This document shows, piece by piece, positions 56,615 through 64,000 of a DNA stretch of 64,000 nucleotides (position 1 is its first letter; every line of letters starts with the position of its first letter). The DNA is taken from positions 436,853 to 500,852 of the forward strand of contig VZQC01005746.1 of the NCBI GenBank assembly GCA_009823505.1, in the 5' to 3' direction. A program made the position numbers and the translations under genes. Source of the stretch: Rhizomys pruinosus (taxonomy: Eukaryota > Chordata > Mammalia > Rodentia > Spalacidae). The notes beneath the pieces are model-generated. The model worked only from the letters and a program-made list of their open reading frames with translations, was not told where the DNA came from and did not search any database.

Positions 56615-57726
56615 ATGGACCTGCTTTTTATAAGTGAGTTGATCTTTCTGTCTCCCAGCTTTCTTTATTCTGTGTTTTTAATCTTTTAACTGTATTGAAG
56701 ATTTCTTTTCTGGTCCCGTTTCTTTGGGACATTTTCTTCCGTGATTTTACTGATGATATTTTCAATGCTTTTGACATAGTATTCTTCTCCTTTTTCTATG
56801 CTCATAAAGGTTATATCTTTTCTTGGTGTCCCCATACTCTTCCATGTTCCTTTCATGTATATATTTAAAAATTCTCCTCTATAATTATCAAGTTGTCTGA
56901 TTCCTGCACTTCATCTTCCAACCCTGCCTCTGTTTTCAGTGTGATCTACTCTATTAGGGAGGCTTTCCATTGAGGGTTTTATTTAGCTTATTGATTTTTT
57001 ACTTTTCAGTATCATTTCAGTTTGGTTTTTCTTCAGCACTTTGTTTTCATCATTTGGATTGACTTTCTTATTTCATTAATCTCTTTGTCTTTGTTATCTT
57101 TGAGTTGTTTGATCACAGATGGTTAGTCATTCTTCTGAATTCTCTGTCTGGAAGTTCTTCTGGGCCCTTCATTAAGGGCCATTACTATGGGATCTGTAAT
57201 TTTGGAGGAGGCACATCATTTTGTTTTTCATTTTGTGTTGTTTTTATTTCTGTGTTGGATTTTGCACATGTGGAGTTAGTTTGTTCATTGAGATTTTCTT
57301 TCATTTTTGGTCAAGTTATCATTCTTCTTTTAGCAGTAGTATTCTCAGTGTTCAGAAGGGGCAGGGTTGGGATGCTGATTTTTTCTGTTTGGTACTCAGG
57401 GCTATAGCTTCTACCTCAGGTCTTTTGCTTGTCAGCTACAGTCTGGTGCCTGCATTGGCTTGGTTGAGGAGCTTGGAAGAGGTTTTCCCTAGCAGTATGG
57501 CCTGACCCAGGGTCACAAAGCTGGATCAACTAGCTGGTCCCAGTCAGCCAGCTGGCAGGGCTCTGGTGAGTCCTGAAGGGAGGGAGAGGTTAGGATTTCT
57601 TGGCAGTTACAGGAGTTCTCTGGTGAGGATTGGACTGGGATCTGGTGAGTATCAAAGGGAGAAAGAGGGGCCAGTACGAAGTGGGGTTCCCTGGGAAGCA
57701 GTGGCAGGGCATTGGTGTGACCAAAA

Positions 57727-57745
57727 TGTGTGGTGTGTGGTGTGT

Positions 57746-57787
<42 letters not shown>

Positions 57788-57804
57788 CGCGCGCGCGCGC
57801 GCAC
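57727..57804. repeat. (TG)n(CG)n alternating tract
   Basis: GTGTGG repeats, then (TG)n, then 12 uninterrupted GC dinucleotides (57779-57802). A strict alternating purine-pyrimidine stretch of nearly 60 bp. Confidence 0.97.
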
Positions 57805-57935
57805 AGGGCACTCATGGAAGGCAGAGGACAATTTGGCAGGGTTGGTTCCTTCTATCATGTGAGTCCTGGGGATGAAACTCAGGTGCTCAGGTGGGGCAGC
57901 AAGTACCTTTACCCAGTGGGCCACTGTGGTGGTCT
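57805..57935 (-). mobile_element. B3/B2-related SINE fragment
   Basis: Antisense 'atcatgtgagtcctggggatgaaactcaggt ... acccagtgggcca', split here as landmarks; typical of B3-type elements. Confidence 0.55.
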
Positions 57936-58742
57936 TGGATGATTTTTACATTTGTTTGTTTACAAAGTTCTGGGCACCTTTTTCTTTAAATGACAGACTG
58001 TCTAGGTCAGATCTCTCTAATCATGTTCCTATTTGATTTGAGTTACATTCAGGATACTCTTGAAATTTTGGTTTTACATTTGATTCTGTATTCCATTAGG
58101 ATTTTTTTTTTTTTAGAGTGTCAGGCAATTTCTGGAACCAGTAACTGAAATTTTCTCTCATTTTTAATATCCTCAGATATTTCCCTTTGTTGCACTTTTT
58201 AAAATTACTGATCATTCAATCATTTAATTCCTCTGGTTTAAACAGTTAATGCCAAATATTCTTTTCTTACTTTAAATATTATTGCTTTTGTTATCTCTTA
58301 ACTTTAGAAGTGAAGAACTACAGTGAAGAAACTTGGTCTTAAAAATCATGACCAGTGAATATTCCAAGATAGCTTAAAATATATGTCAAGATATGAAAAA
58401 CAGTCAAAATGAATGAAACAGGATTACAAAACCCCTCAGAACTTAAATTAAAATACAAATATTACATATAAAATAATAATATAAATTTCAAAGAAATGGT
58501 GTATAGATGAACAATAGCCGCCAAAGTAAGAAAGACCAGTCAGAAAGAATTTAATAATCATGTAAACTCATATTTAAATACCTGTTAACAGAAGCCCATA
58601 CAATGAATTTAGGAATCTTCAAACCCAAACTGTAGATTTTTGTGTCAAACCTTCCTCCTGTCAGTTCATATGTAAGCCTGGGCAACTTGCCTCACACCTC
58701 TGGGCCAAACATTCACAGATTTAAAGTAGAATGAAAATATTC
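57936..58742. other. Unassigned sequence
   Basis: 57960-58300 may be a decayed retroelement (T-rich); otherwise nothing recognised. Confidence 0.35.
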
Positions 58743-58910
58743 ATGCTGGGTGTGGTGGCACACGCCTTTAATCCTAGCACTTTGGAGGCAGAGGCAGACA
58801 GATCTTTGTGAGTTCAAGGCCAGCCTGGTCTATAGAGTGAGTTCCAGGACAGCTGGGGCTACAGGGAGACCCTGTCTCGAAAAGACCAAAAAAAAAAAAA
58901 AAAAAAAAAA
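58743..58910 (+). mobile_element. B1 SINE
   Basis: 'gctgggtgtggtggcacacg', poly-A; duplication gaaaatattca / gaaaatatcca. Confidence 0.95.
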
Positions 58911-58983
58911 GAAAATATCCATTGGACTGTTGTATTAAACCATACATGTAACCACACACATTTTTTAGAAAAATACCATTCAA

Positions 58984-59145
58984 TGCTGGGCGTGGTGGTG
59001 CACGCCTTTAATCCTAGCACTTGGGAGGCAGAGGCAGGCGGATCTTTGTGAGTTCAAGGCCAGCCTGGTCTACAGAGCAAGTTCCAGGATAGCTGGGGCT
59101 ACAGGGATACCCTGTCTCGAAAAGACCAAAAAAAAAAAAGAAAGA
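58984..59145 (+). mobile_element. B1 SINE
   Basis: 'gctgggcgtggtggtgcacg', poly-A; duplication aaaaataccattca at about 58970 and 59150. Confidence 0.95.
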
Positions 59146-59150
59146 AAGAA

Positions 59151-60061
59151 AAATACCATTCAGTGAGTGAGTTCTTTACAGGGCAGAGCTATCTCAGAAA
59201 ACTGAATGCCGTTTGTCCACGAAGCAGTATAGAACTGTCTACCACTTGTTAGAAAATGACTGTCTAAAGCTGGGATTCTGTGGATCTTTGGGAAAAGTCC
59301 CAGAAAAGAAGAAATCAATCACTTCATCTGTCAGTGATATCTTTGTGAAGTCTGTGGTATAGAAATCCCAGGGAGGGGTTCCTCTCTGTGAGAGTGCTGG
59401 CAAAGGCACACAGATCTCCTGGTGCTGGCACCAACCAGGTGAGTGCTGTTTTCCCTGTCCTCCCACCCCACTGGATCATAGCTTGCCCCTTTAAGCCTGG
59501 TTTACATAGTGAATTCCAGGCTAGCTGTGGCTATAGGTAGACCCTATAGGTGACCCTAAAAGGCTAGACCTCATAGTCTGAAGAAATCAGAGCACACTCC
59601 CCTGCAGCTCCGTTTGCAACACAAAGCTGAGAAGATGTCTGTTGTGATCTGACAGCTCCTGGAACCTGGCTCCTCCATGTTCATCCTTTTCCTATATCTA
59701 ACATTGGGTTTTAGTTTCAACAGATTTAATAGGAGACACCAAGTTTGTTACATTAGATTCTGTTGGCTAGCTAAAGAGGGAGTCTTCTTGGCCATGGTGT
59801 GAAGATCATAAATGGTTCCAGGCTCATTTGAAACAATAGAGTGCAGAATAACATTAGTCTTTAGAATGTATTTCTCAAAGTGCCCACATTTAAGAAACAA
59901 AATAACTGCATTTTTATCTGTCTTAGTATTTCTGATTAATTACTATAAACCCAGGCTATATTCATTTTTAATTAGCATAGCTACAGGTATCAGGCATTTG
60001 AATATTCTCATTGTTTAACATATAGAGAAAAGGACAAAACTAAATTATTAAAGTCAGTATT
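59151..60061. other. Unassigned; B1 scrap near 59490-59560
   Basis: A 75-codon minus-strand frame at 59239-59466 is not recognised. 'gtttacatagtgaattccag' is a B1 remnant. Confidence 0.4.
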
Positions 60062-60836
60062 AAAAAAAAAGAGCACAGTTGTTTTTCTGTCTTACTGGCA
60101 AGTGCACCTACTCTGTGGCTACCACTGCTTTTGCCATCCTGTGACATGAGACACAGCTTTTCAACCTTCCAATATGGACTGAAGACTCATGTCTCTCCAA
60201 GAATCCTCCAAACCTTCAGTGCCAGATGGGGGACTGCTGAGACATACAGCTTGTGGACTGAGCTACTATTGGTCTTTCAGCCTCTTCAGAGTATTGACTG
60301 CCATTGTTGGAATACCTGGGCTGTATCACAGAGACCAGTACAGGAGGATCAAAACGGGTGGTGCTTACTGGACTTCATTTGGTGACCATGGGAAGGGAAA
60401 ACCCCAGTGTGGAGCACAGGGGCAGGACTGATGGTTGTTTGGCGTTGCCAAGGAGGAGCCTTCAAACATGACATCTTTCAGCCTTTATTAGGCTGAAAAT
60501 TTGAAAACAAATCATAAGCTGAAGATGCTAAAAGATGTATGTGGCATGCATATGTGCATATTTTGGAGTGATGCAGATTGCAAGGAACAACAACAAGAAT
60601 AACAAGAACCAAATGACTTGGTCAAAGAACTGACTGAAATGGTGACCTTCTGCTCAAAACAGTAAATTTCTGCATTGAGAATTTTAAGAGACTGAGAAAA
60701 AGATGTAAAACATGTTTGGCAGAATGCATGAGCTCTGGTGGGGTGAGGGGTGGTAAGGAAGGGGGAATGGGTCTAGACTTGATTGGAGATTTTGTGTGAA
60801 ATGCACAAAGCTTCAATAAAAATTGGCTTTGAAAAA
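60062..60836 (+). mobile_element. L1 3' UTR insertion
   Basis: 775-bp insertion ending in a G-rich tract, 'cttcaataaaaa' and A-rich tail; duplication taaagtca(g)(t/g)att at 60049-60061 and 60837-60849. Confidence 0.85.
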
Positions 60837-60849
60837 TAAAGTCAGGATT

Positions 60850-61639
60850 GAAATTTGGGGAAGAAACTTTAAATAATAAAGATACTGAATTGTCTAATGA
60901 AGTCAGACTAGAGAGTAAAAGCAACCTAGAACTGGTATTAAGTACATATCACCATTTTAAGGTTATCTTTTAAATTCTGTGTACAGTATTTTAGATTACC
61001 ATGCATATTTTGTTGTTCGTTTAAAAAATTCACACTTATGTGTGAGCACATATCTCAAGGTAGCATTAGGAGCCAGGAAAATGGAGAGGATATGCAGAGG
61101 TAAAGGAAAAGAAAAAAACCAGAGAGGGATAGTAGGGAACAGATGTTACCAGGGGGGAGGTGGAGAAAGTGGGAGTGTTCAGCTGGGACAGGAGAGGGAG
61201 GGATGTGCAGGGGGACAAGGGTGGGGGGCGGGAAATTCAGAAGAGCAGGTATGGTGGGAGGCAGGTGTTATTTTACTAAGAACTCTTGTATGAAATGTAG
61301 AAAAGCTTGATAATATTGAAAAAAATCAAAAGACACTTTGTTGAAAAACAGGAATAATGTGGGCATTCAATTGACTTGCGTTGTCAATGTAAAGAACTAT
61401 GTTTACTGAATCATGGTGACACATTAGTCACGAATCTGGTGAACACATGAACAAACTTTTCTTGGTTTTATTCATTTCCATTGTTCTACCTGTTTTCCAA
61501 TCTCTATTCAAATATCAAACTGTTGTTTTCTGATCATTTCATATATTAATTTATTTATAATTGAATTGGTTATTGTAGATGTTTTATATTACAATGTACA
61601 CTTCAGAATTTTCAATTTCCAATGAAAAATATCTATTAA
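60850..61639. other. Unassigned; purine-rich block 61060-61265
   Basis: G/A-rich stretch may be the G-rich end of another L1 3' UTR (its tail near 61300-61330 is A-rich); not certain. Confidence 0.35.
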
Positions 61640-62960
61640 AACTTTTAACAACTTTTATTCAGCTTTTCTGTATTTCATACAAGACTTCGTAATAAAAATT
61701 AGACCCCTTATCTGCCCATGCCCTCCAACCCCCCACCAAATCTCATGTATTCTGCCATACATGTTTAGTCTTATCCAATCGAACTTTTGTACCTAGATGT
61801 CCTTCAGTGCAAATTCATCCATTGGAGCTTAGTTGGCCTTATGTAAAGGAGATCTTATGTAAAAGCACATTCTCCCTCCCATAGAAATAATCAGTCTTCA
61901 ATAGGTCTCACTCTAATTCCAATCCTGCTACCCATTTCTCTGGCCGTTGTTTGATTGAGTTGGCATGGGTCCTGTGCTCAGTGCCATCATTGTCACAAGT
62001 TCACATGTGCAAGTTCCCAGAGGCATGAAAGCCTCTGCTCCCCTGTGTTTATGCACCAAACCTGGCTCTTGCAATCTTTCTGACCCCTCTTCTGCAATGG
62101 TCCTTGGTATATGGGTTGGCGAGGTTTAATAAAAATGCATATCCAGGGACATGCACTCTACAGACTCTTATTCTTTAAAGCTTAGCCTGTGGTGGCCTTC
62201 TGTGCTCATTGCACTCTGTTGTATAAGGAAGCATCACTGACAAGAGTTAAGGGATGCACTGGTTTTCTCTCTACCCCTCCTTCTGCTGTGTTTTATGAGC
62301 CTTAGGTTTAGATATTCAATTGTAGATGTGTCAGCTAGGACTGGGCACCTGTCAGATATATTTTCTCCCATGTCTGACCAATTATGGGATTTTGAAATAG
62401 CCTCCATCTGTTGCAAAAAAAAAAAGAAGCTTCTTTGATGAGTGGTGTACAGTAGACTTGTCTGTAAATATAAGGATCCATATTTAGCATATGGTAAGAA
62501 AGTTCATTTGTCTAGAGATATAACAGAGATAGGATTTTCTCTAGGATCCTCTCCAGCCATGTGTATTGGCTGCATTTACAGTGCCATCCATGAGTTCCCT
62601 CCCTTTGAGAGGGTTTAAGTCCAATTAGATAGCTGTTGATTACTCCCCAGATAACATGTCACTACTGCACTAGTAGAGGTAGTCTGGTGTGCTGGTCATT
62701 ATGGTTATTAGGCTTTAGGGTTGGGTTCAATCATTGATTGGTTTTTCTCCCTGAGCAGTGTGCATATTATCATTTTAGCATTATGAGAGATAAATTTCAT
62801 GTAGAAGGTTCCCAGATCTCTTCCTGTTCCACTGATCCAAGTCCTGTATCAGAATTATATCCTGTCTTCAGCAGTCTTATCTTCTAGTTTGGGGAGTGAA
62901 TCAATAGCTTTGACAATGGCCCATGTTATTTGGGGAGTCAGACTACTTTATTTTACATGT
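61640..62960 (-). mobile_element. Old L1 3' UTR
   Basis: Antisense paralogue of 1690-2757 plus the first part of 7912-8200 ('ccatgtgtattggctgc', 'cttcagcagtcttatcttc', 'ggcccatgttatttgggga'), here uninterrupted, which confirms that those two pieces were once joined. Confidence 0.75.
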
Positions 62961-63034
62961 GGTATCCAAGGATACAACTAATGGAAACGCTAAAAACTGT
63001 ATATGAACCAAACAAAAAAGACTTGTCATTTATT

Positions 63035-63270
63035 TTTTAATATTTTATTTATTACTTTTATTTATTATTTTTATTTTGTGTGTGTGTGTGTATGCATGTA
63101 TGTAAGTGCTTCCATGTTGTGCAATACTTGGGGAGGTTAGAAGATGGCATCAGATTCCCCGGAACTTGGGTTATGGACAGTAGTTAGCCTCTATGTGGGT
63201 GCTGAGAATTGAACTCGGGTCCTCTGAAAGAGCAGCCATTGCTCTTTATCACTGAGCCAGCCCCCAAAAC
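63035..63270 (-). mobile_element. B2 SINE
   Basis: Reverse B2 with a (GT)n run; head reduced to 'ctgagccagccccc'. Confidence 0.85.
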
Positions 63271-64000
63271 ATGTGATTTCTGCTTACACTGTACTAGTTA
63301 AAAAGAAGTTCTATGGTTTCAACTAACCTGCAAGGAAAGAGTGTAGCTGCATGTCCAAAAGGAGAATGATTATTTTTTAACGACTGCATGACAGTGACTC
63401 TGCTGCAAACCCATGTGCCCCTACCCCTCATGTACAGCCTTGCCTTTTCTCATTGATGTGACCAAATATCTCACAAGGAGCAAGTTAGTGAAGTACGGGG
63501 TTCTTTGGGCTTTCAGTTTGAAGGACTGCAGTCCTCATGGTGGGAAAGGTTTGGCAGCAGGGCTGACGCAGCTGCTCTCACAGTCTATAGTCATGAAGCA
63601 GACAGATATGGGCTACACTATCAAACCTCAACACTCATCCCCAGTGATTTATTCTCTCCACAAGATTATGTTTCCTAAATTTCTACAACTTTCCAAAACA
63701 GCACCACCAGTTGAGGTCCAAGTGTTCGAACACATGAGCCTATGGGGAACTACAGCAAGCACTCACTCTCATCTGAGGGCCAGTGCCAGGTATTTCTAAT
63801 AATTCTATGCAGCTCAGAATTAAAAATCTTTTTTTTACCCTGCTAGAATTTTAATTTGTTTCTTCTAAAAATCAATATCAATCTTGGAAGAACTGACATT
63901 TTACAATGCTGAGTCTCTTGATTAATGAAAATTTGATATTCCTCCATACCCTTAGGAGTTTCTTTTTATTGTTATTAAACTTTTTCCATAAGTCATACAT
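63271..64000. other. Old interspersed repeat (about 63400-63790) and unassigned flanks
   Basis: 63400-63790 ('gtgaccaaatatctcacaag', 'cagtcctcatggtgggaaa', 'gtcatgaagcagacagat') resembles a common old rodent interspersed repeat and is not coding, although a 128-codon frame crosses it. 63830-64000 may be the start of another antisense L1 (about 'aatatcaatcttggaag'). Confidence 0.5.

Larger units (their letters stand above)
52700..57500 (-). mobile_element. Old L1, antisense, heavily decayed
   Basis: ORF2 C-terminal motifs at about 52740-53140, RT-region sequence at 53400-54950, and 5' regions at about 55920-57500. Several SINEs interrupt it (53145, 54968, 55553, 56130, 56453). No frame is preserved. 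Boundaries are approximate; 55190-55540 may be a different old repeat within it. Confidence 0.7.

Noticed and set aside
57513..57924. Several overlapping frames with Ala-Arg and Thr-His runs
   Set aside because: All come from the TG/CG dinucleotide tract in different frames.
59239..59466. Possible coding exon on the minus strand
   Set aside because: Seventy-five codons with no recognised family and no convincing splice context; left unassigned.
63413..63799. 128-codon open frame at the right end
   Set aside because: It crosses what looks like an old interspersed repeat and shows no domain or protein-like composition.

Overview
The window is a muroid-rodent chromosomal segment. The evidence is dense B1 and B2 SINEs, B4/B3-like SINEs and rodent-type L1 elements. 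The B1 and B2 copies do not match the mouse or rat consensus I know (the B1 body reads 'ggacagctggggctac'; many B2 copies carry an internal duplication), so I leave the genus open. There is one clear functional protein gene, Klhl9, an intronless BTB-Kelch gene with a CpG-island promoter. In mammals Klhl9 lies inside the type I interferon cluster. Two degenerate interferon-alpha-like pseudogenes about 18 kb and 30 kb downstream on the same strand place this window in that cluster. No intact interferon gene is visible.

Layout. 1-9.4 kb: an old L1 split by a Pgam1 processed retrocopy, which is itself split by a second L1 (a three-layer nest resolved by two pairs of 15-bp target-site duplications). 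9.5-13.9 kb: Klhl9 promoter, single coding exon and probable 3' UTR. 14-20 kb: SINEs and a prothymosin-alpha (Ptma) retrocopy. 21.5-24.3 kb: a degenerate tandem array of about 0.41-0.44 kb units, each with a B1-like core, later hit by a B1, a B2 and a 75-bp L1 scrap. 24-30 kb: mostly unassigned sequence with B2s and a 114-bp tandem duplication. 29.8-30.4 kb: interferon pseudogene 1. 30.6-34.9 kb: antisense L1 interrupted by a B2 and a solo LTR. 35.5-36.8 kb: an ERV transcript that appears to have been re-inserted by L1 machinery (R-U5-PBS ... U3-R-A-rich tail, flanked by a 14-bp duplication). 41.4-41.8 kb: interferon pseudogene 2, just after a 280-bp pyrimidine tract. 46.8-47.1 kb: a B1/U2 snRNA head-to-head chimera inside one pair of target-site duplications. 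48.3-57.5 kb: two further antisense L1s. 57.7-64 kb: a Z-DNA-prone dinucleotide tract, B1s and L1 3' ends.

Apart from Klhl9 nothing here looks like a working gene set. The biology of the window is its record of retrotransposition: L1 has moved cellular mRNAs (Pgam1, Ptma), a small nuclear RNA (U2), SINE RNAs and apparently a retroviral RNA, and the duplications let the order of several events be read. Repeat boundaries without duplications are approximate (plus or minus 10-30 bp). All homology calls come from reading the sequence, not from searches.
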